Of a stretch of 64,000 bases of DNA, positions 35,936 through 47,194 are shown piece by piece. The translations under genes were made by a program, and so were the position numbers. The stretch comes from Stenopsyche tienmushanensis (lineage: Eukaryota; Arthropoda; Insecta; Trichoptera; Stenopsychidae). The stretch spans positions 2,604,001 to 2,668,000 of the forward strand of contig WACJ01000513.1 in NCBI GenBank assembly GCA_008973525.1. The letters are read 5' to 3'. The notes under the pieces were generated by a model, which was given only the letters and a program-made list of their open reading frames with translations, was not told the DNA's origin and did no database searches. How positions within the stretch are numbered: position 1 is the stretch's first letter; every line of letters starts with the position of its first letter.

Positions 35936-37219
35936 GCACAAATTCTAAACAAAGATGGCATTTATATTTTGTGACATTTAATCAATGCATGCACAGAACA
36001 GACAGACATACATTCAATACAGATTCAATTATATCACAGATTGTACAAAATTTGCAGTGTCAGTTAATCGACCAAGATGTGTTAAAACATCAAATATTTA
36101 ATTGATGTGTCGGTAATTGCACGGTTGTACACTGCGAATTAAATATAACACATTACGGTCCGGATTTGCGTTTTCATCCGATGGTATAAATAACGTTTTG
36201 GCGTAATTTTCGACACGCATAATGCATAACTTTATTATCAAAGATCCTGATTATAGATCGGATTTATCGAATGATTCAATGAGCGCACCCTCTGAAATTT
36301 AAGCCGGAATTATTGTGCATTATAATCCGAAATTAATTATTTAAACTTCTTTCTATTTTCCTAACAAATGATCACAATAAACCATAAGTCTAGTGTCAAT
36401 CTATTGTGACCTTATGTGCATTTGTATGCCTATTATCCACCAAAATGAATTATAGTATTAATTTTGTTTGTTCGCGTGGAAGCTGTCGAATTGTAGGACT
36501 TCTCTGTCGCCCCGGTCGGTCGTAAAGGGAGTGTGAAGAGCCCCATCCGATTAGCATTCAAAATATTCGGACTGACAAAAGTCCCTTGTCCGTGTAAAGC
36601 CCACAATTCACAAACTGGATTAATATATTTATGTTAAAAATAATAAAAGAATCACCGTTTGTATCCAGGGTATTTACTCTAAGGTTGTTGTTGCTGTTGT
36701 GGGGTGGGCCATTGTGATGGAAGCAAAAAGGATGAATGATGTGGAATGGCTTTTTGTTACGGAAGGCAATGTGTGAAAATAAAATAACGTCATCATCACG
36801 CTACACTTTCTTTTTTGGGGGAAGAATTCACTTTAAATGTCAAATGTTCTTATACGACGGCGAATAATTCCGGTATGGCTATCCCAATGTCCAAACTGTC
36901 CTTACAGGATGATTCTTAAATATTTTAATTTAAATTAATTTTGCATTCTGTTTGACACTTCTGAAATATTCCAGGCAAAAAACTAGTTTTCCAAGCATAT
37001 TTGTATGCGCATGGTACATATGATACAACATGTGTACCATGATCTTGCCAATCGTTATTAGTCGAATGCAGTGGGCGAATTATCATTCCCATGCAATGGA
37101 GTCGTTTATATGTGCAGATGTAATTCTCAAGATTAACAGAGATATCTTCCGTCTCTGTTTAGGCGCAATTAGTCAATTTAACAGCGTCTTTTGTGGCATT
37201 ACGGACACATTACGCCTGA
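35936..37219. other. Gene-free stretch
   Basis: I see no supported feature here. Confidence 0.4.
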
Positions 37220-37420
37220 AGGAACGATACCAATCGCTTCTTGCGCGAACATTGCCGGTTGGATTGGGAGTCATAAGTAATCGTTGAATAGCCTTGGCTG
37301 CGGGAAGGCGTCCTTCCCGCGGCCAAATCTCTCTCTCATGATTAATAGAGAAGCTTCCTTAAACGAGAGACTTTCCATTCGACGCCCGTCCACCTCCATC
37401 CCATCTCATCATTTTTAAGA
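37220..37420 (+). mobile_element. LTR relic
   Basis: In order: CAATCGCTTCTTGCGCGAAC, ATAGCCTTGGCTGCGGGAAG, GCGTCCTTCCCGCGGCCAAA, ATTAATAGAGAAG and GAGAGACTTTCCATTCGACG with CCCGTCCACCTCCATCCCATC. This is one of the best-preserved cores. No internal region follows. Confidence 0.78.
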
Positions 37421-39060
37421 TTGGGGCTTCAGCATTATACATTCCACCCAAACCCTGATTTAAGATTTTATCTATTTTGTACTATGATTGTTTATCTGTA
37501 ATTTTGTCCGTGGGAACACAATAGTATTTTAAGGCTCTAAAATATGAATATTCTTCATCGGGAATCTAGTCGAAATCTTAGCTTCAGATGGTAGTTTAGG
37601 TATTACGAACTGTGTAATTCCCCAATTAAGCGTAAGATTGGTGCTGAACATGATCCCACCAGATCGGATGCTCTCCTTTTGTAACTGACAGCCATGGCCG
37701 CCAGCAAGTGACCGCACACAAGCGCCAATTTAAGAGTGTTAGTTAATTTGATATCTAATACCGTTGGCCGCGTGCGCCCCCACCCAGTTTAGGTGTGACT
37801 TACCATACACGTGTTTTTACCCGCAAAAACATGGCGGCCATCGTGGAATAAGTCACGCGATTCTCCAATTCAGTCGCCCCGCATGCATATTTTATATCCA
37901 AATCCCCATCTGGACCCCTCCCCCCCCCCCTATCCACTCTTGTTACGTGATGGTCACCAACATGCCGATGCATGGCCATTTTGCCTGCGACATGGGCTGT
38001 GAGGTGTAATAATATGGTGATTTATTAATAACTCAATCGGAGTACACCTACGGGACCCGGCGTGCACGCCATGCTTTGTAGGCACGATTCAAAAAAGATT
38101 GACGACCACTGAAGGATAAATTTATCCTGCGTTATGCTGGCAGCATTTATCGCCATATTTGATTAGAGTGGAATATGGCATAATTTAACAACGCGATATT
38201 TATTTATTCAAACTGTCGCTCTATCAAATGTGATTTAATTGGAGCATACGTGATACAATGTTGCATCATTAGAGATGGAGCATACAGTCTTGCATGCAAG
38301 ATAATGTGCCCTCTCTTTGGAGACAAGAAGAACCGTCGTATACTGATGTGCATTTCAAGGGTGAAGCCCTACGCTACTGAGAAAATGGACGCCTACGTCT
38401 TTCTTCCTAACGGAATCTTACAAGATCATAATTGGGGAGATGTTTGGGTGCATCTTATTCTTTCCCATGATGATCCTTAATAACCATGAAGACTTTCCCA
38501 CCATATCTTCAAAAGTATCATGACAAGTATGGATTTACACAGGAAACAATATCAATGAATTGCCAAAATGTATTATTATGCTTGTTGTTATTGATCTTAA
38601 CACCGTAACTGAGGAGCGATGCGTCATCATTCTAACACGTTGGGCAACAACCGGACACGAATTGATGTGTGAGGAACAAAAAAAAAGATTTATAGCGCAT
38701 AACTACATTTGATAAAAGGCATTATGTTCATTCCCACAGATGCGATTCCGAATGAAAGAAATGCTGGAAAGACAAATGTGTGTATTAATAAAGACATGCC
38801 TACGCGTTTCGGTGTCCCATGCCCGGCCATGCATTGGGACATAATTACCCAAGAGGGACACGACGTGTGATATCACCAGAGATCGATGCCGTTATATGAA
38901 TAATTTACCTTCCCCGGAGAGATAAATCTCCACAGGATGTGGTAGAAAGAAATGACAAATGCCTACGAATCACACGGTAGCAACACAAATTTATCACTGG
39001 GCAGGGCCGTAGCTCATGAGCACAGCCGCCCAAATATTGGCGTAAGAAATACCATTACAA
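37421..39060. other. Gene-free stretch
   Basis: The 81-aa and 76-aa ORFs at 37764 and 38250 (plus) have no domain or splice context. No gene is supported. Confidence 0.4.
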
Positions 39061-39067
39061 CTCACTG

Positions 39068-39150
39068 TGAATTATTCAATAATATATGGCAAATTGTCGT
39101 GAAAAATCAAAGTGTTGAACAATGTGTGCAAGTTATCAAATTTCTTTTTC
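39068..39150 (+). repeat. Small dispersed repeat (copy)
   Basis: GAATTATTCAATAATATATG-GCAAATTGTCGTG and GTGTTGAACAATGTGTGCAA match the copies at 29750 and 35615. Confidence 0.6.
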
Positions 39151-39283
39151 AAAATTAGAACTCAGTTCGAGAAACGTTTCGCCTAAAAAATCTTTTTGCG
39201 AGGGGAAAAATTTCTTTTGGTACAAGTTGGATGCTATGAGTACCGACATGCAGTTATAACAGGACAACACTACGTGTCATGCG

Positions 39284-40095
39284 TAGGGAATTCAATTCCG
39301 GGATCCCGGACAGTTTTAGGTACTTAAGAATCCCGGGATTAGAAAACGTAATCCCGAAAATCCCGGGATTGAAATTTTTATCTAACAGAAATCGTACAAC
39401 TCACCAACACGATGAAGGCTACTAAATCGAGACATTCCCGACGAAATCTGGACGCTTGGAAACAGTGGCGAAATTACTAATTGACGAACTTAGGCGACGC
39501 ATAGGAGCAGTGACTGTCTAATCTGTGTATACATATATAGCGTACATGTATGTTTTTCAAATTGTTATAGTAACCTTTCCCTATCGGTGATGTATTTACT
39601 ACACCTCGACGAATAATGGGAATATCGATATGAAATATAATAGATACTAAATAAATACAATCCCGACAAATAAATAATTTGTCGGGAAATCGGGAATTTT
39701 GCGATGTTTAGTCCGTGTTAGCATTTAAATATCTGATGACGATACCTCCAACGAGCGTGGAAGCTGAGCGTGCATTTTCAGCAGCAAGTTGTCTGACTTC
39801 CAAAATCAGATCCAGATTAAATGACGAAACACTAATGTTTAATGTTAATGTTACTTCGGGCATATTTTCAAAATAATATTTGAATTTTTTCTTAAATAAA
39901 TAAAATTCTTTGGCCTTCAAGTGATTTTTTATATTGAACAAATGGACTTATTAGTAATTTTTGATCAAATTCATCAAGGTAATTTCTTTAAATATTGAAA
40001 ATCCCAATCCCGGGATCCCGGGACTGGTCCCGGGATTGTCTAATGAAATCCCGAAATCCCGGGATCGAAATTTTGGCTCGGGATTGGATTCCCTA
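39284..40095 (+). mobile_element. hAT element, CCCGGGAT family (copy 2), with transposase C-terminal remnant
   Basis: This 812-bp element starts TAGGGAATTCAATTCCGGGA and ends GGATTGGATTCCCTA, with identical flanking 8-mers GTCATGCG at 39276-39283 and 40096-40103. Plus-strand codons at about 39720-39882 encode the hAT dimerisation motif: P-P-T-S-V-E-A-E-R-A-F-S-A-A, then L-T-S-K-I-R-S-R-L, stop at TAA. This identifies the superfamily directly. The rest of the transposase is deleted. Subterminal ATCCCGGGAT repeats are extensive. Confidence 0.92.
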
Positions 40096-40145
40096 GTCAT
40101 GCGGCACATGCCACGATAGACATTGTCAAGATAGACAAACAAAAT

Positions 40146-40228
40146 GTCGAGCCAGACTCGACATTTTGTTTGTCGAGCCAGACTCGACATTTTGTTTGTC
40201 GATCCAGACTCGACATTTTGTTTGTCGA
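40146..40228. repeat. 26-bp tandem repeat, three copies
   Basis: The unit GTCGAGCCAGACTCGACATT + TTGTTT repeats three times with one G-to-T difference. Each unit contains the short palindrome GTCGAG...CTCGAC. It sits between the hAT element ending at 40095 and a mariner fragment. Confidence 0.9.
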
Positions 40229-40259
40229 CATAGGACCGCAAAGAATTAGTATTTTTTTG

Positions 40260-40770
40260 GCAGCCATCAACAGTGAACGTTCTCAATGAATATGGGGAAA
40301 AAATGGTCATCTTTATGCGACACAATGCTTTTATTTGAAAGGTCTCAGTCTAACCAATATCAAAGCCTAGTTAAGTTCTACTCTGGGGGAGTCTGCTCCT
40401 CTATTTATAGCAGTAATATATTGGGCGGCAGAATTTCAATGAGACCATACGAACTGCCAAGACGAACATCGCAGTGGTCCACGTCAAAAATTATAAATAA
40501 AATCAACAAAATTATATTGGATGATTGTCGACTGAAAGTGCACGAGCTAACAGACATGATAGACATTTCAAAAAGTGCTGTACATTGCATATTGACTGAA
40601 AGTTTGGAGATGAGAAAGCTGTGCGCAAGATGGGTGCCGCGTTTGCTCATAATTCAATCAAGTATTTGGCGATGATTTACAACAATGAAACATGGATCTA
40701 TCACTTCATATCTGAGACAACGGAAGGGTATTTGTTCTCTTACTCAGGTTGGATACTTCTGGGACTACTC
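40260..40770 (+). mobile_element. Mariner transposase N-terminal relic with 3' terminal repeat
   Basis: Plus-strand codons at about 40440-40700 encode the mariner DNA-binding half: I-N-K-I-I-L-D-D-C-R-L-K-V-H-E-L, I-S-K-S-A-V-H-C-I-L (helix-turn-helix), L-C-A-R-W-V-P-R-L-L, then M-K-H-G-S-I-T-S-Y after a frameshift. At 40741-40765 GATACTTCTGGGACTACTCT-CGTAG is the terminal repeat matching that at 27257. The whole catalytic half is missing. Confidence 0.8.
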
Positions 40771-42039
40771 TCGTAGATCTCACCACAACTCACACAATAG
40801 TTCCTGGATTCTTATTATAAATTTAGTCTGTTATCCTACTCATCCGGATGATTTTATAATCAGAATCTTGAATAAAATTTAAAAAAAAGTCATTCCTTGT
40901 ATGCCCAATGTGTGTTCATGTCTTGTACATCCCGTCAGTCATCCCGTCATCAACCAATGTAAGTGTACAGTCCAATCACAATTAAAAAACAGCTTCTATG
41001 GTTGAAGATAGCCACATCAATTGATAAATATCGGTTAATAATCGCCGTCGAGCTACAACCCTGGCTTGCCAGTTTGGTCGAGAGTTCACCTTTGTTCAGC
41101 ATGCGTCTAAGGCAACGAGTGCGAAAGAGACAGCGCCATACATAATTTTCAATCGAGATCCACAGTAGCCACTCATTGTGATGTATCTGAGCGAAGATCT
41201 GTAATTGCTGGACCTCCAGCAGATAGGCACTAGATCTTGTCTTCATGAATTACAGTGATGCTTTGTGACGTTACCGTGTATAATAATCATAATCGTCGGA
41301 TATAACACCGTATGCTTTTAGAATCTTAATGCACGATGACCTCGGCATACGGAATCCCACTTAGCGATATTTCGCATTAACGCATCTTAATTTTTGTACG
41401 TGCAAATATCTCGATTTGACGGAGCAAGACCCGCGCAAATCGAACCAACGAAATATAAGCAAAACGTGTTAAAACAATATTTTTGAAATAATCTCAAATG
41501 TTCTTGAACTATAATCGCTATCCATGCAGCATGCGGATTTTATACGCCAAAAAGGTTAAACATTGAGAATTTTAACTTTTTCCGGTACTATGCCTCATAA
41601 AGTGTACACAGCGTCTATATATCGCCGCGCTGTTTTGTATTGAAACAGTTAAATCAGGCGATAATTTTTTTACTCCTCGTGTTTAAATAGGGATGTTTAT
41701 ACTAGACTTTATGATATTTCTTATAAATTCTTGTTGAATAAATTCATATTTTTTCTTATCAGTATTAAAGAATCGATTGAGTTACCAAATCCAACATATG
41801 CCTGATACGCCATTATTATGCTAATAAAGAAGCTGACCGACGCGATGAAAAAGTTGACAAGTCTGAATCTCCATTGAGGATTTTTTTTTTTTTGGGGCTT
41901 AATCAGATTCGCACGGACATATTTATATATTTACATATCCGATAAATCAACGGCAACATAAAAATGATCGTTCGATCAAAACGTTTTACATAATCAAAAC
42001 AGGGCTGTATCCATATCTGTCGCATGCATTATAGAAACG
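40771..42039. other. Gene-free stretch
   Basis: ORFs at 40950-41246 (minus) and 40963-41145 (plus) overlap on opposite strands. No gene is supported. Confidence 0.4.
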
Positions 42040-42395
42040 CGCATGCGCCGCTTCTGCTGAATATGTGTGCGTATATATACATAGCATAAAGCAAGCATTA
42101 CACCAGTAACACGTCTATTTTATTATATATTACACAACATAAAGCGCTAACTTTTAATAGACCACTGATAAGGTAGGCAAAAAAGGTAGTGAATTAAGAC
42201 AAAATTTGCCTATTGGCTATATGACATCCGATATTTACTATATGACATCCGCAAAAGAAATATTATTCAAAATGGGACTGAATAGAATATCCCGGAAAGA
42301 CGGAAATAACTTGTATAGACGCAGTAGGTCAAATTGGCATGAATATCACCAAAAATTGGAACTCCAAGCGGTAGTTGACGGAAAATGGAGAGAGA
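42040..42395 (+). repeat. Dispersed repeat R (copy 2, longest)
   Basis: It contains GCGCATGCGCCGCTTCTGCT, TATATATACATAGCATAAAG and TCTATTTTATTATATATTAC. The downstream AAATTGGCATGAATATCACC and AACTCCAAGCG-AGTT pieces are also found near 1210 and 47473. Confidence 0.6.
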
Positions 42396-42609
42396 ATCCT
42401 TTGTGAACATTGTTTCTCTAATTATTTCTCGAAGCTGATTCTGAAACTAACATAATAAAAATTAGGTTTGTAGAAATGGATGCACAATTTTATCCGCCGC
42501 TTCCCGTAATCATCCGGACAGTGAAAGGAATAAATTCATATAAGAAGGATAAATCAATATTTTATGTTAATATACATTAATAAACTTAATGATTTGGTGT
42601 GTTATTTTG

Positions 42610-42715
42610 TGCAAAGCTTAAAGCATAACAATGCATGCAAAATTTGGTCCAGATGAGGGGACGTTGAGATGTCCATAAGAGGGTCTTCCTTAGGGTTTTT
42701 GAGAATAACTAAATT
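42610..42715 (+). repeat. Dispersed repeat S (copy 2)
   Basis: It matches 35823-35935 (AATGCATGCAAAATTTGGTC, AGATGAGGGGACGTTGAGAT). Confidence 0.7.
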
Positions 42716-42939
42716 GAATTTTAATAAATTTTGGCAAATTTACATGTTTAAATGACAAATCGAACGGCGATTTTCCCTTTTATAATATTATTATTATAAA
42801 TATTTTATTCCAGGTAACTCATCATCATCATCTATATAAGTTGTCCTGGATCCCACAATTAAATATATTCAATCTATAAAAAATTACCCATATTTCCCAA
42901 AGAAATAAAGCGTAGGCAACGAGACGCAGTGGGGGTGCT

Positions 42940-43200
42940 CGCGTTCCGTTCTTATGTAGCCAGGTGGATGAGATGGAAGTAGATGGGCATCGAATAGAAA
43001 GTCTCTCATCTTAGATAGCGTCTTTATTAATCACGAGAGAGCGATCTGGTCGCGGGAAGGACGTCATCCCGCAGCCAAGGCTATCCGATCACTCCTCGCA
43101 ACTCGCTTATCGCACATCACCGCCGAACCGACAACGGTGCACAATAAGCGATCAATGTCGTTCTTTCAGACGCAATGTGTACGCAACGTCACAGAAGATC
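42940..43200 (-). mobile_element. LTR relic
   Basis: Reverse orientation: GATGGGCATCGAATAGAAAG, TTATTAATCACGAGAGAGCG, GGAAGGACGTCATCCCGCAG, CAAGGCTATCCGATCACTCC and GCACAATAAGCGATCAATGT. TTTATTAATC carries the inverted poly(A) signal. No internal genes are adjacent. Confidence 0.78.
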
Positions 43201-43355
43201 GATTTATTTTATAAATTATTAGTAAAACTATTCAAGAATATGTTTTCAAAGTTTCACAACAAAATTACAATGTTATGAGCACTATAGTGAACACAAATCG
43301 ATGCTGGAGGACGCTACACGTAGTATGGAGTAGCCGCACAGTAGACCCTTGTTTA

Positions 43356-43592
43356 CTAACTAGTTCTATACCCCTGTATTATGGGAAGAAAAAATAAATG
43401 AAAGTAGAGGAAGATATCTACAGTCATTCTTATTTGCAAATTCTTAGTATAGAGGTCTTCACTAGAAGGTACTTGAAGCTTTGGTATCGTTTCGATCACC
43501 ATTTTAGCTTTGGCCTTCCTCAACTCAAAAAGTTGTAAACCAATTATTATAAATATTTGCATAAATATTTTATACTTAATTTTCATCAACAT
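43356..43592 (-). CDS. Possible small secreted-type ORF, unrecognised
   Basis: A 78-codon minus-strand ORF begins with a hydrophobic signal-like segment (I-F-M-Q-I-F-I-I-I-G-L-Q-L-F), followed by a charged region. A TATATATATAAAT motif lies about 110 bp upstream on the same strand (near 43710). Near its 3' end a pyrimidine tract ending CATAATACAG looks like a splice acceptor; a 48-nt intron would leave G-Y-R-T-S as the end, but that is short for an insect intron. It has no similarity I recognise and does not follow the 54-nt first-exon pattern of the cluster. It may be chance. Confidence 0.25.
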   Translation of the reverse strand: MLMKIKYKIFMQIFIIIGLQLFELRKAKAKMVIETIPKLQVPSSEDLYTKNLQIRMTVDIFLYFHLFFLPIIQGYRTS

Positions 43593-43821
43593 GGAGCTAA
43601 TTTTGGGATAATATTATTGTTTAAAGTGTGATTTTTATTGCAAGGAAGGTGCAAAAAAATGGTAAAATCGTAACATTTTGTTAAGACACTCCTAAAACAT
43701 GTAATTTATATATATATTTTTTAATCAAAACTGGCTTCATATTCTTAAAAATATATATTATTAATAAAATCAAGATATTGTATTGATTTTTAATAAAAAT
43801 TTTTACTTTTACAATTGCAGC

Positions 43822-44003
43822 CAATAGTAAACTCTGATGGCGACCTTCCATTTACAGCAGCTTATAACTCGGATATATCCAGCGGAAATAAATTTAAAAA
43901 AATTTCAGATATACTCCAAAATATTAATAATATATTCTCAAAGTTTAAATCAATTCTAATTATTCTTTTCCTGTTAAAAAAAAAATCACGAAAAACACTA
44001 TAA
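43822..44003 (+). CDS. Possible terminal exon, unrecognised
   Basis: Directly after a good acceptor-like tract (TTACTTTTACAATTGCAG) an open frame of about 60 codons runs to TAA at 44001-44003. It starts P-I-V-N-S-D-G-D-L and ends in a hydrophobic then basic tail. I could not find a matching first exon with a signal peptide upstream, so this is either a terminal exon with an unrecognised start or chance. Confidence 0.2.
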
Positions 44004-44674
44004 AATCTGCCTCCTAAACTGGCGCCTTAAGAGATACGGAAGATGTTGCTGTTAATCTGATGAATTAAAAATGCACAGATTAACAGCGTCATTGCACGAA
44101 GTTGATAATTCGCTCATGCTACACTAATAATTTCCTTTGATTTAAAAAGGATATGGATACTGGATTGTTAATTAATGCGGGAGGTGGCATATGTATCGGA
44201 TTATCTGCATTTTTTATCAAGAGGAAGGGATAATAAATGAATTTAAATAGAAAATATTTATTTAATGAATCATATAAATTGCATTAATAATCTGGGTGTA
44301 CATATTTACTTAAAAATATAGATTCGTTGAGTTTAACAATGTATTGATATTGAATTTTTGGCCTAAAGATGTGCATGTTTTAATGATTTGTTTAGAATTG
44401 CTTGTTATCCATCGGAGAACTAGACTTTGGTAGTAAGTAAAATGGTTGCCATATTCAAAGCCTCAGGCAGTGTTGGTTGGGGGGCGGAAAGCTATGGAAT
44501 CTAATGGAGGAGTTCCTACGTTATTTTATGTCAATTGATTGAGCTAAATTTGTTGTGAATCATAGGGATTTGACAAAATCGTAAAAACCACGTACGACGT
44601 GTCCTCCTCCCCTTCTGGAAAATTAATAAAATAAAATAACGTATTTAAATGTCAATGAGGACTATTATGTATGA
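44004..44674. other. 3' flank of the SSNEK-repeat gene; otherwise nothing seen
   Basis: This is AT-rich DNA without exons. It contains AATAAAATAAAATAACG on the plus strand near 44625, but no clear minus-strand poly(A) signal next to the upstream gene. Confidence 0.4.
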
Positions 44675-46072
44675 TCAATGAGATGTACTTTTTGATTCTT
44701 CGTCTTCTTGTGTTGTATCGTTGTTGTTGGTTTCTTCGCTAGAATTGTTATTAGTAGAAACTTCACCTGATCCTTTGCTGGAATTTGTATCAATTTCATT
44801 ATCGGTGGTTTCATTGCTGGTGATTGCATTGGCGATGATTTCATTGTTAGTGGTTTCATTGCCAGTGTCTTCATTGCTGGTGTCTCCATTGCCTTTGACT
44901 TCATTGCTGGTGTTTTCATTGCTGGTGTTTTCATTGCTGGTGTTTTCATTGCTGGATTTTTCATTGCTGGATTTTTCATTGCTGGATTTTTCATTGCTGG
45001 ATTTTTCATTGCTGGATTTTTCATTGCTGGATTTTTCATTGCTGGATTTTTCATTGCTGGATTTTTCGTTGCTGGATTTTTCATTGCTAGTGGTTTCATC
45101 GCTCATTTTTTCATTGCTGGATTTTTCATTGCTAGTGGTTTCATCGCTGTCGGACCCATCTTCGTGGCTTCCATCTGTCGGTATTTTAGTCACAACACCA
45201 TTGAGTCCCAGGCAACCATTGTATCTAGCGACGGACGCCATCAGCGTATTTACCTCCTTGGTCATAGCGGAACGTATGCAAGAAGTTATAGAATTAATTT
45301 CAATGATGTTTTGGTGAACCGACTTAACTTTTTTGATCCCAACTTGCATATCATCCCATGTGATATCCGGGGTTGTAACCTTCAAAGGGATACATCATCA
45401 AAATTTTGATAACGACACACGATGATAATAATCAACATAAAAAATAACCTCACCCCCTTCTCGATGCATTCTATCATAGTCTCAAGATCAATCGATTTAC
45501 TATTACATTCTTCAGCTGATATTGATGTCTAAAAAATTAATTTTTTTGAAGTTAAAAACGGAAAAAACTTCTTCCATACGAAAATGTGATACTTACGCGA
45601 CTTGTTATCCTTGGAATTTTCGCAGTCTTCTGACATTTTTCTGTGATTTCTTCGACCAAAACGTTAACATCTACTAGTTGTTTTGGCAAATGAGAATTAG
45701 AACATTCCTGCAAATCGATAAAATGATATAAAACCGATTCAAATCGAAGAAAAACATGATATTCATCAAGGATCACGACTGTACCTCTTCCTTTGTAGTT
45801 CCCGTCATTCGCTGAAATCAATCAAGAGCTACCCTTAAAATGCTTATCCACATTAAAAAAAATCAAATCAAATAATCTACACTATATCTCACTAAAGGAT
45901 CGATGTCCATGCAAGGAACTGCATTGCTGCTAACATTGTTTGACTGAAAAATAAAAATAAAACACGATTAATACAACCAATTTGAGCAAGAAATTTAATC
46001 CAACAAGTATTTAATCACCTGGATTAATATGGATCCCAAGATCAAGAATACCAATTTGGCTAGTACTGCCAT
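44675..46072 (-). CDS. Secreted acidic protein with SSNEK tandem repeats, five exons
   Basis: I reconstruct five exons from GT-AG junctions: 46019-46072, 45893-45943, 45785-45811, 45597-45707 and 44675-45379, all phase 0, giving 315 aa. Exon 1 is 54 nt and encodes an 18-residue signal peptide (MAVLAKLVFLILGSILIQ). The next segments hold cysteines (V-P-C-M-D; E-C-S-N; E-K-C-Q-K). A helical stretch (D-D-M-Q-V-G-I-K-K-V-K) has two more (S-C-I-R; N-G-C-L-G). The last 150 residues are hydrophilic: about nine uninterrupted SSNEK units flanked by TSNEN/TSNED variants, encoded by a 15-bp minisatellite. A TATA box lies at 46121-46128. I do not recognise a family; its signal-exon format ties it to the neighbours. 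The short exon 3 (27 nt) is the least certain piece. Confidence 0.78.
44890..45150 (-). repeat. 15-bp coding minisatellite (SSNEK units)
   Basis: TCATTGCTGGATTTT repeats with few changes across about 44890-45150. Because the unit is a multiple of three, all frames on both strands stay open, which creates long shadow ORFs (for example M-K-N-P-A repeats). Only the SSNEK frame connects to a signal peptide through valid splice sites. Confidence 0.9.
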
Positions 46073-46120
46073 GATTGAAGATTGGTGCCAGCTGAGTCTT
46101 GACCTTTACGTCAGAATTAA

Positions 46121-46128
46121 TATATATA
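46121..46128 (-). promoter_or_regulatory. TATA box of the SSNEK-repeat gene
   Basis: The minus strand reads GGTATATATATT about 50 nt upstream of the ATG at 46072, leaving room for a transcription start near 46100. Confidence 0.6.
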
Positions 46129-46862
46129 CCGATTCTATCAATATTGTATTAGAATGCAACAAGTAAATTTATTTTCCAATATCGATAATGCACCGCGATC
46201 CGAATAAATCGGATGCATTTTTTCAATGTCTCATAAGAATATGGAGTGATAAAAGTCCTCGTGCTATCCAGGAAGGATGTCTATACTAAAAAAAAAATAC
46301 TATTTGATGTGCATTTTGAGAAAAAGTGGGATTCCACTTCTGACACCATTGTAACGTGCAGCTGGGACACACTCGAGGCGAAATTTCCAAGCCACTTCCC
46401 GCTTCTGACTGGGACTTTTTATGGTCACAATTGAAACATATCGATGTGTCCTATGTCTATTTACGGCAAGAAGGCGTTACATATCATCTAGGCGCCATGT
46501 ATCAATCATTGAGTACATGTATATTTAAAAAAAATATTAATGCGAAAATATACTTGTCGCATTTTGCGAAAAAATCGTCGCACAAATCGATTCCAAGCGC
46601 AACGTGAGCGTAAAATTATAACTTAAACAAACTTTAATCGATTATCGATAACGTATCAATACAATTAAATATCTTAATTGAATCGTACGCTATTTTACAA
46701 TGTGAAAAGCAATATGACGTCGGGTCGATTTTCGCAGATTAACGGCGTTTTTGTAGTTTATGCAGTAAATTCGTCCCGCAAAACGCCGCGTAAATCGAGA
46801 CCGCGTATGAAAAGGGCTTTGCGTAATGCATGCTTCATTTATTACAGTATGATCTCAATGTA
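46129..46862. other. Spacer with an inverted LTR primer site
   Basis: At 46334-46352, TCCACTTCTGACACCATTG is an inverted tRNA-Leu primer site with an LTR end. No gene is seen; ORFs at 46246-46607 run through this relic. Confidence 0.5.
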
Positions 46863-47071
46863 CAGTCAGCCCTCCTATAGCGTCCACTTTGTTTGCGGCG
46901 TCATTTACGCAAGAAACGGGAGAAACACGCAAGATCAATACCCCCTCGCTTGTGTTAGTCACACTTGTTAATAAACTAAACGCGTACAAATTCTGTATGG
47001 GTACCTTACTTTCTATAGCGTTTTGTTTCTATAGCGCAGTCCCCATCTCGACGTTATAGAAGAGTTGACTG
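46863..47071. mobile_element. Pogo-like MITE with TA target duplication
   Basis: This 209-bp element begins CAGTCAGCCCTCCTATAGCG and ends CGTTATAGAAGAGTTGACTG, with TA at 46861-46862 and 47072-47073. The terminal repeats and TA duplication fit the pogo/Tigger branch of the Tc1/mariner group. No coding is present. Confidence 0.85.
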
Positions 47072-47194
47072 TAAATCTGTTTTTTTTTTGTAATATTTAC
47101 TGGTTAAAACCATCATTATCATCGTTATCGGTATAACATTGCTTATTTATTCTTAGGAAGACCCAATCATAAAATGTGTTAAAATGAGACTCGC

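Noticed and set aside
44890..45150. Regular direct repeats as a CRISPR array
   Set aside because: The units are contiguous 15-mers without spacers, and the context is a spliced eukaryotic coding exon.
44665..45317. Long frames of M-K-N-P-A repeats (minus) and L-L-D-F-S repeats (plus) overlapping the SSNEK gene
   Set aside because: A 15-bp repeat keeps all frames open; only the SSNEK frame joins to a signal exon by valid splice sites.
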